Assembly (NCBI GenBank): GCA_017304135.1
Contig: JAFLBB010000044.1
Span: 1 to 37,526, forward strand
Direction of reading: 5' to 3'
Source of the DNA: Acidobacteriota bacterium
Lineage (GTDB): Bacteria > Acidobacteriota > Terriglobia > Bryobacterales > Bryobacteraceae
DNA length: 37,526 nucleotides
The translations under genes were made by a program, and so were the position numbers. Under the pieces are notes generated by a model, which was not told the DNA's origin, ran no database searches, and saw only the letters and a list, made by a program, of their open reading frames with translations. The first letter of the stretch is position 1; every line of letters starts with the position of its first letter. Shown piece after piece: positions 15,839 to 27,588 of this stretch.

Positions 15839-16224
15839 GAGAACGCCTCGCCGCCATCCTCAAACAATTCGCCGCCGACTCGGGAACCGTCCACCTCATG
15901 GGCTCCGACGGCCAGCTTTACCTCGTCGCCGCCATTGGCATCCCCGACCCCGTGCTGGAGGTGATTCAAACCATCCCCATCGGCAAAGGCATGGCCGGGC
16001 TCGCCGCCGAGCGCAAAGAGCCGGTGAACATCTGCAACATCCAAAGCGACACGAGCGGCGACGTGCGCCCCGGCGCGAAAGCCACCGGACTGCAAGGCTC
16101 CATCGCCATCCCCATGCTCGTCGAAGGCCGCGTCACCGGCGTTCTCGGCGTCGCCAATCACAACGAGCGCACCTTCACTGAGGATGAGACCGCCCGCCTG
16201 CTGAAGGCCGCCGCCGGGCTCTAC

Positions 16225-16248
<24 letters not shown>
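15835..16248 (+). CDS. Single-domain GAF protein
   Basis: A 137-residue protein made of one GAF domain. It shows the typical GAF order: a first strand pair (GTVHLMGSDGQLYLVAAIGIP, residues ~17-37), IPIGKGMAGLAAERKEPVNICNI (~47-69), GLQGSIAIPMLVEGRVTGVLGVANH (~85-109) and a C-terminal helix. GAF domains bind small molecules or dimerise signalling proteins. No output domain is attached. It is not a free-methionine sulfoxide reductase: only one Cys (in VNICN) is present instead of the usual set. Its ATG overlaps the TGA of the DUF1501 gene (ATGA), so it is probably translated together with that exported protein, although it has no leader itself and should be cytoplasmic. Confidence 0.85.
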
Positions 16249-19293
<3,045 letters not shown>

Positions 19294-19296
19294 TGT

Positions 19297-20529
19297 TCAG
19301 GAACCTTTCTGTTCTTTCGCCGCGATCTTCTTCATCGCGCGCAACGTGAATGCCGCAATGAGCGCCGCCGCCGCGAACACCGCCGTGTAGAGCACCACCG
19401 GATTCTTCTCCGTCCACGGCTTGATCTCGCCCAGGAAATCGCCGTAACGCCGCTCCGGTCCAGGGATCAAGACGATCCGCTCAATCGGTGCGTTGCGGTC
19501 CAGCACAATCGCCAGGTCATACGACACCGGCTTGGCCTTCGGGTTGCCGTACCACAACGAGTGTTCGCCCTCTTCGCGCGGAATGAACCGCACCATTCGC
19601 ACCAGCGCTTCAAACTCCACCTTCGTCACCGCCAGCGGCTCATCGTCGCGGTTGTAAATGTGCAGCCGCGCATGCCGCGCCCGCTGCTCGCCGCAATCCA
19701 GCGTCATGGTTTCAGACTTGCCAATCCGAAACAGAACCCCCGAGCACGCCGTCCGCCACAACTTCCCGTCGTCGCTCACGCTCACCCGCGCCGGACGGTG
19801 AAACGCCTTCGCCGCCGTCTCCACGCGCACACTCGACCACGGCGCCGGCTTCTCCCCAAACTCCATCCGCAGCAGCGACTCCTTCGCGTTCTCGCCCTTC
19901 TCCACCGCCGGCGTGAACTCCTTCACCGTCTGCCGCAACGGCGCCCGCACCGTGCGCAGCAGCAGCGCCGCGCCCCCCAGCGTCTTCACATCCGGCCAGT
20001 CCGCAATCGTCACCCGCAGATAGGGCCGCGTTGACGCCGGATAATCCACCTCCAGCGCCTCCCACACGGAACCGTCCTGCTCATGCACCATCACATAACC
20101 GTCGTCGAGCACCGTGTCCCACGCCTTGCCATCGTCTGACGACTCCAGCTTCACCTTCCGCCGGAAGCCCCGCTCCGCCGTCTCAATCCGCACCCGCGAA
20201 TGCCGCGTAGCCTCCGGCGCCCGCAGCGTAAATCGCACCGAGCCCTCCGCCGTCTTTACCTTGTCCGTCAACCGCGCCGCAAACCGCTGCTCCTCCACCG
20301 ACCCCGACAGCGTCTCGATCGCATACGGCAGCGCCGCGTCCTGCCACATCACCCGCACATCGCCCAGGTTCGGCTGCGCATGGGCGAGAGTCTTCGGACC
20401 GATCCGCACCAGATGCAGCACCCCCGGCGAATGCACCGCCACCTTGCGGCGATACTCCCACTGCGCGGGGTCCGGCGTCTCCGCCATCAGCCACCCCGCC
20501 AGTCCCACGAGAATCAGAAAACTGCGCAC
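19297..20529 (-). CDS. DUF3999 family exported membrane-anchored protein
   Basis: A 410-residue protein with a signal peptide (1-16), a long beta-rich exported region (~20-370) and a C-terminal membrane helix (~376-398), followed by a short basic tail. PAQWEYRRKVAVHSPGVLHLVRI at the N-terminus and the repeated VRVETA/SDDGKLW discoidin-like pattern fit DUF3999. These genes typically follow a DUF2339 gene, as here, and the role of the pair is unknown. The GTG start comes directly after the TAG of the DUF2339 gene with no spacer, and the stop lies 3 bases before the TonB receptor's TTG. All three genes are thus very likely co-transcribed and possibly translationally coupled. Confidence 0.8.
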   Translation of the reverse strand: MRSFLILVGLAGWLMAETPDPAQWEYRRKVAVHSPGVLHLVRIGPKTLAHAQPNLGDVRVMWQDAALPYAIETLSGSVEEQRFAARLTDKVKTAEGSVRFTLRAPEATRHSRVRIETAERGFRRKVKLESSDDGKAWDTVLDDGYVMVHEQDGSVWEALEVDYPASTRPYLRVTIADWPDVKTLGGAALLLRTVRAPLRQTVKEFTPAVEKGENAKESLLRMEFGEKPAPWSSVRVETAAKAFHRPARVSVSDDGKLWRTACSGVLFRIGKSETMTLDCGEQRARHARLHIYNRDDEPLAVTKVEFEALVRMVRFIPREEGEHSLWYGNPKAKPVSYDLAIVLDRNAPIERIVLIPGPERRYGDFLGEIKPWTEKNPVVLYTAVFAAAALIAAFTLRAMKKIAAKEQKGS

Positions 20530-22638
20530 CTACCTATTGTCGCCCTGCCACAGCGATTCAATCTTGCCCCGGTAGCGCGAATAGAGAAACGACGTCAACA
20601 GCAGCAACCCGCCCAGCGCTCCAAACGCAATCACGCGGTACACCGTGGCCAGGTTCCACACATCGTAGAGATACAGCTTCAAAATCACGAACGCGATCGC
20701 CGCCAGCCCCAACACACGGTTCAACGCTGACCGCGCCGCCACGCCGACCGAGATCAGCGCCACGCCATACACCGCGTAAAGAATCGTCACCGACAACCGC
20801 GCCACGCTCAGCGCGCTCTCCGCCTCGCCGCGATGCGCCCACTCGATCACTTCCAGCGTCAGCCCGTAGGCCATCACCAGGTGCCCCGTCACATAAGGCG
20901 CCGCCGCCAACCGCGCCATCTCCGTCCAACGCCCCAGCCACCGCGCCATCAGCCACAACGACCCCGCGCACACCGCCATCGTCAGCATCCGCGTGTTGAA
21001 CACCACCGCCGGAATCGCCTCGCCCTCGGCGAACGTCAACCGCGGCCCCTGGAATTCAAACAGCACATCCATCACCGCCAGCAACCCCACCAGCAACGCC
21101 AGCGCCGCTCCCTGCGGCGAACGCATCCGCGCCGCCACCCAGGCCAGCGCCGCCGCCTCCAGCGCCCACGCAATCGCAATGTGGAAGGCCGAAAATTGCA
21201 GCGGCACCGCCACCGTCGCCAGTCCCAACGTGAGACCCAGGAACAGCAGCGCCCCCTGCGCCTCCACACGCGCCAGTCGCGCCGCCCCCAGGTGCATCAG
21301 CGCCGTCATAATCGCCGCCACCCCCAGCCAGCCCTTGGCCTTCTCATCAAACGACACATACACCGTGCCGAAGAATGTGAACGCATTCGCCGCCGTCACC
21401 ACCAGGTCCACTGTGCGCAGCGCCAGCCCATCCCGCACCCGCAGCGGAATCCACGCCAGGAACAACAGGAACAACACCGCCGCCAGCGGCACGTTCTGCG
21501 TCAGCGCGTTGTCGCTGTTTGACTCCACCAACCACAGGTAGAACGACAGCGACGCCGCGCCATACATCACCGCCAGCGCATGCTCCCAAGCCTTCGCCCG
21601 GCCCCATGCCAATCCGCCCGCCGTCATCGCCGCCAGCGCCGCCGCATACGCCGTAAAGCCCGCATCCTCGCCGCCGAAGAGCACCACCGGCCACAGCCCC
21701 AGCGCCACATAGCCCGCCCACCGCACGCCCGAGCCCACAAATAACGCAAACGCCGCCACCACGAACGCCACAAACCAGCCCTCGCCGTTGGCCCGCTGCA
21801 TCTGGTCCATCGATCCCAGCACGAACCACACCGCGCCCGCCTGCGAACCCACATCCAATCCGCGCCAACTCTCGCGCCGCGCCAACCACTGCGCCGCCCC
21901 CACCAGCGCCAGCAGATACGCATAGAAGAACGCCGCGTTGAACTGCCCTGTCGAAAGCAGCGGTGGTGTCAGCAGCCCGCCCGCCAGCGCCAGCCCCGCA
22001 ATCGCCTGCGAGCGAAACCGCAGCGCCAGCACCCCGCCCAGCACGATCGTGAGCGCCATCAGCGCAAACACCGGCGCCTGCGGCAACAGCGCATAGTAGT
22101 GGAACGCCGCGAAGAACGACAGATACAGCAGCGACACGCCCAATCCGCACAAGCCCTGCGAATAGATGCGTTCCCCACGCCCATGGAACCGTTCGGCCAG
22201 CGCAATTGCCACGCATCCGGCCACCAGCCCCAACGCCACCCGTCCGCTCGGGCCGATCCACTCGTTATCAGCCGCGTACTTGAAGAAGAACGCCGCCGCG
22301 AAGATGCAGGTGATCACCGCCACGCGGTTCACCCACGCCAGCCCTACTTTTGATTCGAGCGTCCGCGTCTCGCTCCGCGCCTCCGGCTCAGCCGTGGTCC
22401 TCGTGACCGCGGCCTCCACCGCCAGCGGCTCCATGCGCGGCCCTTCGACTGCCGGCTCCTCCCCACGCACCGGCGCCGGCAACGTCACCGCTGGCGGCAC
22501 GGGCGGCTGCCACGCCTCCCCGCTCAACGCCCGCACCTGCCGCTCCAGATCGCCCACGCGCCGCAACAGGCGCGCATTGGCCTCCGTCAGCGCTTCCATG
22601 CGCTCGTTCAGTTGTCTGAGCTGTTCCTCCTGATCCAC
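20530..22638 (-). CDS. DUF2339 polytopic membrane protein
   Basis: A 702-residue inner-membrane protein. Residues 1-40 form an N-terminal coiled coil with a heptad pattern (EEQLRQLNERMEALTEANARL is its core). A Pro/Glu-rich linker (~43-95) precedes about 18-20 hydrophobic helices that fill the rest of the chain. The first loop contains KYAADNEWIGPSGRVALGL, a hallmark of DUF2339. The function is unknown. The gene starts at GTG behind a GGTGG site and abuts the DUF3999 gene without a spacer. Nothing points to a transporter class. A role in envelope maintenance is an inference from the pairing. Confidence 0.85.
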   Translation of the reverse strand: MDQEEQLRQLNERMEALTEANARLLRRVGDLERQVRALSGEAWQPPVPPAVTLPAPVRGEEPAVEGPRMEPLAVEAAVTRTTAEPEARSETRTLESKVGLAWVNRVAVITCIFAAAFFFKYAADNEWIGPSGRVALGLVAGCVAIALAERFHGRGERIYSQGLCGLGVSLLYLSFFAAFHYYALLPQAPVFALMALTIVLGGVLALRFRSQAIAGLALAGGLLTPPLLSTGQFNAAFFYAYLLALVGAAQWLARRESWRGLDVGSQAGAVWFVLGSMDQMQRANGEGWFVAFVVAAFALFVGSGVRWAGYVALGLWPVVLFGGEDAGFTAYAAALAAMTAGGLAWGRAKAWEHALAVMYGAASLSFYLWLVESNSDNALTQNVPLAAVLFLLFLAWIPLRVRDGLALRTVDLVVTAANAFTFFGTVYVSFDEKAKGWLGVAAIMTALMHLGAARLARVEAQGALLFLGLTLGLATVAVPLQFSAFHIAIAWALEAAALAWVAARMRSPQGAALALLVGLLAVMDVLFEFQGPRLTFAEGEAIPAVVFNTRMLTMAVCAGSLWLMARWLGRWTEMARLAAAPYVTGHLVMAYGLTLEVIEWAHRGEAESALSVARLSVTILYAVYGVALISVGVAARSALNRVLGLAAIAFVILKLYLYDVWNLATVYRVIAFGALGGLLLLTSFLYSRYRGKIESLWQGDNR

Positions 22639-22650
22639 TGGTCCACCAGC

Positions 22651-24675
22651 TTAGAACGGGAAGGGCGGGGAAACCACACCCCCCGCATCTAGACGAAATT
22701 CCCCCTTCGCCTCCGGCTCCACCATCACGCTGATCCGCACCGCCCCCGGACGCCCCGCCACCGCCACCGTCTCCAACACATCCGCCGCCCCGCCCGCATA
22801 CAGCACGCGCAGTTTCTCCGCCGTCCCCCCGCCGCTGGCCAGCAATTCAAACGCACCCTGCCCCAACGGCGTCACCTCTTCAATCAACGGCGCCGCCACC
22901 CCCGTCCGCACCGTCACATTCGCCGAGTCCATCCCCGAATGCCGCACCGTGAACGTCTCCACCGCGCTCACCCGTTCCGGCAACACAAACTCGATCCGCT
23001 CCGGCGACACGCGCCGCAACGCCACCGCCGTTCCGTCCTTCCGGTACACGCGCACCCCGCCCAGCAACGTCTCCGCCGCGCCCTGCGCCTCGGCCGTTTC
23101 CGCCGCCAGGTTCACGCCTGCCAACGTCACCGCATCACCCGGCGCATACAACGCCCGCCCCGTGGCCGTCACGCGCGGTAGCGCTGCCCGCAACTCCTCC
23201 GCGCGCAGCGATACGTCATAGCGCGTCACCCGCCCCGGCGCCACATCCACTGCCGCCGATGCGTGCAACACCGTGCCCCCGCGTTTCACCACCATCCTGT
23301 ACCGCCCCGCCGCCACATCCACAAAACCGAAGAACCCCGTCGCATCCGTCGCCGCCTTGCGCTCCTCTCCGTTCTCCCCGCGCAGCGTTACCGCAACCCC
23401 GTCGATCCACCAGTCCTGCCCGCCCGCCGCCGACAACGCGCCCGCCACATGCCCCGACTCGGGCTGCTCCAGCCACGGCAGCGACGGCACCACCGCCGGC
23501 TGTTGGAAAAACGCCGCCGCGGTGTTCAGAAACACCTGGTTCGGCTGTGTCGGCGTTCCAGCCGCGTTCAAACGGCTCGTGCTGGCATAGCTGTAGAGTC
23601 CAATCCCGGCCGGTGTCGACCCGTTCCCCCTCACCTTTAACAACCGCGTCATCTGCCGCTGCGACGCGCTCACCGGATTCAGATACAACCCAATGCCCGG
23701 AATGTAGCGCCGCTTGTATTGGTGCGCCCGCGCAAACTCAAACCAGCGTTCCAGCTTCGGCGCCGCCGCCGGATCGCGGAAATAGTGCATCGGCACCCCC
23801 AAATCGAGAATGCCCTCCTTCATCCATCCGATCCAGTCCTGAAACACCTTGCCATACGAAGCACTGGCCTGAAACCCCGCCTCATCGGCCGGAGCATTGC
23901 CCCAACTGATCAACGCCGCGCTCACCTTCACCCCCGGCCTGGCCTCATGCGCCCGCAAATAAATCTGCCGCGTCAACGCCGTCACCTGCTCTCGCCGGAA
24001 GGCATTCCACGCCGCCCCACTGGCCTGCGGCGGCTCGGCCGCATTCGCATTCGTCAACCGCCGGAACCGCTCCACCGCCAGGTAGTGATACCCGTAGTCG
24101 GCGCCCTCTTCATAGCGGATGTAATCCAGGTGAATCCCGTCCAGGTCATAATGCCGCAACGGGTCCGTGATCACCGCCGCCAGGTAGCGCTGCACATCCG
24201 GATGCCCCGGCTCGAGCGAATTCCCAATCCGCCCCGCGCTCGAAAACGACAGCCATAAGTCTCGCCCAAACTTCCCCGGACCATGCTGGTGATACAGGTG
24301 CCGCCCATCCACCGGCGGCGGCAGGTTCGGCTGCCACAGCGGATACACCACAAACCACGCATGCACCTCGATGCCCCGCGCATGCGCCCGTTCGGTCAGA
24401 TACCCCAGCGCGTCGAAGTCCGGCTGATAGGTCACATCCTGCGCCGGCACCTCCAGCGTCTTCAGGTAATAGCTATCGGCCCGCCGCCGCACCTGCACGA
24501 AAATCGCGTTGCAGTGCGAGGCCGCCACATCCTCCACCAAGCGGTCCACCTCGCCGGCGTTCTTGTAACCGGCATGGTAGGCGTCCACCCAAAAGGCGCG
24601 ATATTGTTCGTTGCGTTGCGGTTCAGTGGAAGCGGCCAGCAACAGGAGCGGCGCAAAGCCGAGCAAGAGTCGCAT
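22651..24675 (-). CDS. GHL10-family glycosyl hydrolase-like lipoprotein or secreted enzyme with C-terminal beta modules
   Basis: A 674-residue exported protein. Residues 1-16 are a signal peptide. Residues ~24-385 are a TIM-barrel of the GHL10 (DUF187) type, with RAFWVDAYH at the start, NAIFVQVR (56-63) and DGIHLDYIRY (179-188) at the active-site end. Residues ~421-492 form a carboxypeptidase-regulatory-like domain. Residues ~505-595 resemble the 'Solibacter uncharacterized C-terminal domain' (GDAVTLAGVNL, LLGGVRVY, VSPERIEFVLPERV). GHL10 relatives act on bacterial surface polysaccharide or peptidoglycan-like glycans, but the substrate here is unknown. The ATG follows AGGGGAG closely. It lies 12 bases upstream of the DUF2339 gene on the same strand and 46 bases downstream of ribA. 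Confidence 0.85.
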   Translation of the reverse strand: MRLLLGFAPLLLLAASTEPQRNEQYRAFWVDAYHAGYKNAGEVDRLVEDVAASHCNAIFVQVRRRADSYYLKTLEVPAQDVTYQPDFDALGYLTERAHARGIEVHAWFVVYPLWQPNLPPPVDGRHLYHQHGPGKFGRDLWLSFSSAGRIGNSLEPGHPDVQRYLAAVITDPLRHYDLDGIHLDYIRYEEGADYGYHYLAVERFRRLTNANAAEPPQASGAAWNAFRREQVTALTRQIYLRAHEARPGVKVSAALISWGNAPADEAGFQASASYGKVFQDWIGWMKEGILDLGVPMHYFRDPAAAPKLERWFEFARAHQYKRRYIPGIGLYLNPVSASQRQMTRLLKVRGNGSTPAGIGLYSYASTSRLNAAGTPTQPNQVFLNTAAAFFQQPAVVPSLPWLEQPESGHVAGALSAAGGQDWWIDGVAVTLRGENGEERKAATDATGFFGFVDVAAGRYRMVVKRGGTVLHASAAVDVAPGRVTRYDVSLRAEELRAALPRVTATGRALYAPGDAVTLAGVNLAAETAEAQGAAETLLGGVRVYRKDGTAVALRRVSPERIEFVLPERVSAVETFTVRHSGMDSANVTVRTGVAAPLIEEVTPLGQGAFELLASGGGTAEKLRVLYAGGAADVLETVAVAGRPGAVRISVMVEPEAKGEFRLDAGGVVSPPFPF

Positions 24676-24721
24676 TCACTCCCCTATCGGACGCCGGGCC
24701 CGGTTCCGACAGGGATTCGCC

Positions 24722-25339
24722 TTAAAAACCGTCGATTAAGTGCCCCATTTTCACGCGCTTGGTATCCAAATACCGCCGCGCGTGCTCGGCCTCGGTGGCC
24801 TGAATCGGAATCCGCTCGGCCACCCGCACCCCTGCCCGCTCCAGGGCCTGGATCTTCTCCGGATTGTTCGACAGCAGCCGCACGCTCTCCACCCCGAAAT
24901 AGCGCAAAATCAATCCCGGCAGCAGATACTCCCGTAAATCGGCGGCAAACCCCAGCGCCTCGTTGGCCTCCACCGTGTCCGCCCCCTGGTCCTGCAACTC
25001 ATACGCCCGCACTTTGTTCACCAGCCCGATCCCGCGCCCCTCCTTCGGCTCGTAGATCACCATGCCCCGCCCCTCTTCGGCAATCCGCACCAGCGCAATC
25101 TCCAACTGCTCGCGGCAATCGCAGCGCAGGCTGTGAAACACGTCCCCCGTCAGGCACTGCGAGTGAATGCGCACCACCGGCGGCTCACCCGCCAAATCGC
25201 CCATGCGCACCGCGATCGCCTCCTCCTCGGTGCCGTCGGCGAGCGTCAGCCGGAAGGCAAACAGGCGGAAATGACCGAATCGTGTGGGAAAGTCGGCCTC
25301 GGCTACTTTTACCAGGGCCAGTTCGTGGTTTGAGGGCAA
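24722..25339 (-). CDS. ribA: GTP cyclohydrolase II
   Basis: A 205-residue enzyme of riboflavin synthesis. It opens the imidazole ring of GTP to give the pyrimidine precursor, formate and pyrophosphate. The zinc ligands are Cys62, Cys73 and Cys75 in SQCLTGDVFHSLRCDC. EGRGIGLVNK (~98-107), DTVEANEALGFAADLREY and LLSNNPEKI complete the active site. The length fits a stand-alone RibA without a fused RibB domain. The Gln before EGR in E. coli RibA is Lys here. The start at TTG 25339 has no well-spaced ribosome site, and an AT-rich -10-like box lies just upstream, so the mRNA may be nearly leaderless. The neighbouring GHL10 gene is on the same strand. Confidence 0.92.
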   Translation of the reverse strand: MPSNHELALVKVAEADFPTRFGHFRLFAFRLTLADGTEEEAIAVRMGDLAGEPPVVRIHSQCLTGDVFHSLRCDCREQLEIALVRIAEEGRGMVIYEPKEGRGIGLVNKVRAYELQDQGADTVEANEALGFAADLREYLLPGLILRYFGVESVRLLSNNPEKIQALERAGVRVAERIPIQATEAEHARRYLDTKRVKMGHLIDGF

Positions 25340-25347
25340 ACTCCCAT

Positions 25348-25355
25348 TTTATAAT
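25348..25355. promoter_or_regulatory. Overlapping divergent -10 boxes between ribA and the histidine kinase
   Basis: TATAAT at 25350-25355 on + could serve the kinase (ATG 25370). The same AT island reads TATAAA on - (25348-25353), upstream of ribA (TTG 25339). Both leaders would be under about 10 nt. No good -35 is visible for either side. The island stands out in a very GC-rich background. Confidence 0.45.
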
Positions 25356-25369
25356 GGTGGGACGCCGAA

Positions 25370-26674
25370 ATGGTCGATCAGCACCTCGTTATCCTGCTGG
25401 TGAAGCTGGCCATCGCGGCCAGCGTGGCGAGTTTCCTCGTCCGCTTTGAGGCCTTCAAACGCCTTCTCCTGCGCGAAGAACGCACCATCTATCAGCGCCT
25501 CCAGCTCACTTTTGCCCTCACCATCGCCTTCGGCGGCTGCGTCGGAACCCGCGTCATCACCGGCACCTACAAGGCCACCGACCTCGGCCTCGAGGCCAGC
25601 TTCCTAGCCGGTCTCGTCGGCGGCTACGTCCCCGGACTCCTCGGCGGAGTCCTCATCTCCCTGCCCGCCATGTTCAACGGCGAGCTCCTCACCATGCCCC
25701 TCTACGCCGCTGTCGGCGTCCTGGCCGGCATGCTCCGCGACGCCGCCCCCGAACTCGAGGAGATCTGGCGCGTCTCCCCCTTCCTCGAAATGAACCTCAT
25801 CCGCGCCATCCGTAAGTGGAGCGGCAACCGCCGCCTCGTCTTCCACCTCATCCTCATCGGCGCCCTCATGTCGCTCGAACCCCTCCGCTTTGCCATGAGC
25901 CGCATCCACGAAGGCGGCGTCTTCGTCCTCTACCCCGATGGCGCCGGCTTCTGGCACTACGTCGCCGTCTGGTTCTCCACCATGTTCACCGTCCTGCTCC
26001 CGCTCAAAATCTGGGCCAACGCCCGCACCGAGCGCCTCGTCGAAATCCAGGCCACCCTCCTCCAGGAAGCCCGCCTCCGCGCCCTCACCTCCCAAATCAA
26101 CCCCCACTTCCTCTTCAACACCCTCAACTCCGTCTCCTCGCTCATCCGCACCAACCCCGACGGCGCCCGCCAGGTCATCGTTAAGCTCTCCACCATCCTC
26201 CGCCGCCTCATGAAGAAAACCGAAAACACCATCACCCTGCGCGAAGAGCTCAACTTCATTGAGGATTACATCGCCATCGAAATGGTCCGCTTCGGCAGCA
26301 AACTCCGCTTCATCAAGGAGGTCGACGCCTCCGTCCTCGATCTCCGCGTCCCCAGCATGATCCTCCAGCCCATCGTCGAAAACTCTCTCAAACACGGCCT
26401 GGCCGACAAGATCGACGGCGGCACCATCCGCCTCCGTGCCTGGCAGGCCGAAGGGAAGTTACACTTGGAGATCGAGGACGACGGCGTCGGAATCCCCGAG
26501 CCGCGACTCAACCGGATCTTCGAGCAGGGAATTGGCGTAAGTAATGTCAATGAGAGGTTGCAAGTTCTGTTCGGAGACGAGTACCGTATGTGGATTGACA
26601 GTAAACCAGGTGAAGGAACGAGAACGGGCATTGAACTCCCCTCCCATGCCTCCAGCCTGGCGGCGGTTTCCTGA
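25370..26674 (+). CDS. LytS/YehU-type sensor histidine kinase
   Basis: A 434-residue membrane sensor kinase. The N-terminal ~225 residues hold about six hydrophobic helices of the 5TM-LYT type (e.g. ~6-24, 47-66, 76-105, 110-122, 155-172, 194-214). A His_kinase domain follows with LTSQINPHFLFNTLNSVSSL; the phospho-acceptor is His246. The HATPase domain carries an N box (IVENSLKHGL), a G1 box (IEDDGVGIP) and a G2-type region (GIGVSNVNERL). Such kinases usually phosphorylate a LytTR response regulator, but none is adjacent; a methyltransferase follows 21 bases downstream. The last ~70 codons have clearly lower GC and different codon use than the rest of the gene. The ATG is preceded by GGTGGG. 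Confidence 0.88.
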   Translation: MVDQHLVILLVKLAIAASVASFLVRFEAFKRLLLREERTIYQRLQLTFALTIAFGGCVGTRVITGTYKATDLGLEASFLAGLVGGYVPGLLGGVLISLPAMFNGELLTMPLYAAVGVLAGMLRDAAPELEEIWRVSPFLEMNLIRAIRKWSGNRRLVFHLILIGALMSLEPLRFAMSRIHEGGVFVLYPDGAGFWHYVAVWFSTMFTVLLPLKIWANARTERLVEIQATLLQEARLRALTSQINPHFLFNTLNSVSSLIRTNPDGARQVIVKLSTILRRLMKKTENTITLREELNFIEDYIAIEMVRFGSKLRFIKEVDASVLDLRVPSMILQPIVENSLKHGLADKIDGGTIRLRAWQAEGKLHLEIEDDGVGIPEPRLNRIFEQGIGVSNVNERLQVLFGDEYRMWIDSKPGEGTRTGIELPSHASSLAAVS

Positions 26675-26695
26675 GGAAGGCCGGTACAAATATTC

Positions 26696-27403
26696 ATGAT
26701 CAAACCCCTGTTGAAGGAATTCGAGGCGCCGTTCCTCACCTTTACCCGCGACAACCGGCTGCCCCGCACCATCGCCGGCAAAACCAGGCGCGTCTACGAC
26801 GTCCTGTCCACCGTCTACCCCCTCTCCACCTATTGCTTCCACTCCCGCGCCCATAAGATCGCCCTCGAAATGTCGGGCATCCGCAACGGCATGCGCGTCC
26901 TCGAAGTGGCCACCGGCAGCGGCGAGATGTTCCGCCGCCTCGTCCGCGCCAACCGCCACGGCGCCACCGTCGGCGTCGACCTCTCGCCCAACATGGCCTC
27001 GAAAACCTACCGCCAGATGCGCGCCGAATACCCCGGCGTCGATGCCCACTGCCAGGCCGTCGACGCCCGCTATCTCCCCTTCGCCGATGGTGTCTACGAT
27101 GCCGTCGTCTGCTGCTATCTGCTCGAACTGCTCTCCACCCCCGACATCATCCTTACCCTCGAAGAGATCCGCCGCGTCCTCCGCCCCGGCGGCACGCTCA
27201 CCCTGGTCAACATCGGCGTCAACGGCCCCATCTTCACCAAGCTCTACCGCGCCGCCGCCCACGTTGCCCCCGCTTTCTGGGGCCGCTCCGTCGATGGCCG
27301 CGTGAATGAACTCGTGGGCGCCTGCCGCCTCCACATCTACGGCGAACGCCACGTCCGCCAGTCCGGCTACCACTCCCGCATCCTGGCCGCCCGCAAAGGC
27401 TAG
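26696..27403 (+). CDS. Class I SAM-dependent methyltransferase
   Basis: A 235-residue soluble methyltransferase. Motif I is VLEVATGSGEMF (residues 68-79), followed by the acidic VGVDLSPNM strand end, VDARYLPFADGVYDAVVCCYLLE (motif II/III region) and RVLRPGGTLTLVNIG. This is the UbiE/COQ5-like Methyltransf_11 pattern. The substrate may be a quinone, lipid or small molecule. The C-terminus (~175-235) is longer than a minimal domain, and RHVRQSGYHSRILAARKG ends the chain. It follows the histidine kinase by 21 bases, so co-transcription is likely. No quinone-pathway gene is nearby. The ATG lacks a well-spaced ribosome site; GAGGAAGG lies about 15 bases upstream. Confidence 0.85.
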   Translation: MIKPLLKEFEAPFLTFTRDNRLPRTIAGKTRRVYDVLSTVYPLSTYCFHSRAHKIALEMSGIRNGMRVLEVATGSGEMFRRLVRANRHGATVGVDLSPNMASKTYRQMRAEYPGVDAHCQAVDARYLPFADGVYDAVVCCYLLELLSTPDIILTLEEIRRVLRPGGTLTLVNIGVNGPIFTKLYRAAAHVAPAFWGRSVDGRVNELVGACRLHIYGERHVRQSGYHSRILAARKG

Positions 27404-27454
27404 ACAGACCCCCAGCCCGCAGCCCCCGCGCAACCCAAGCGCGCAGTCTCAGCG

Positions 27455-27555
27455 CAGCCCTGCTCTCCCGCACGCACCTACGCACACCGGCACACCCCCG
27501 CCCCGAAACGCACACACCACCCCACCCAAACGCACCCCAAACTGAGCCCCGACCG
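27455..27555 (+). terminator. C-rich, G-poor tract, possible Rho-utilisation site
   Basis: Downstream of the methyltransferase the + strand has a stretch of roughly 100 bases that is very rich in C and A and poor in G, with scattered YC dinucleotides. That is the known composition of Rho loading sites. No intrinsic terminator hairpin with a U-tract is seen in the 185-base gap. This is composition-based inference. Confidence 0.35.
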
Positions 27556-27588
27556 TAAGGGCGCGGTGCTACCTGCTCCCCTCCCCGC

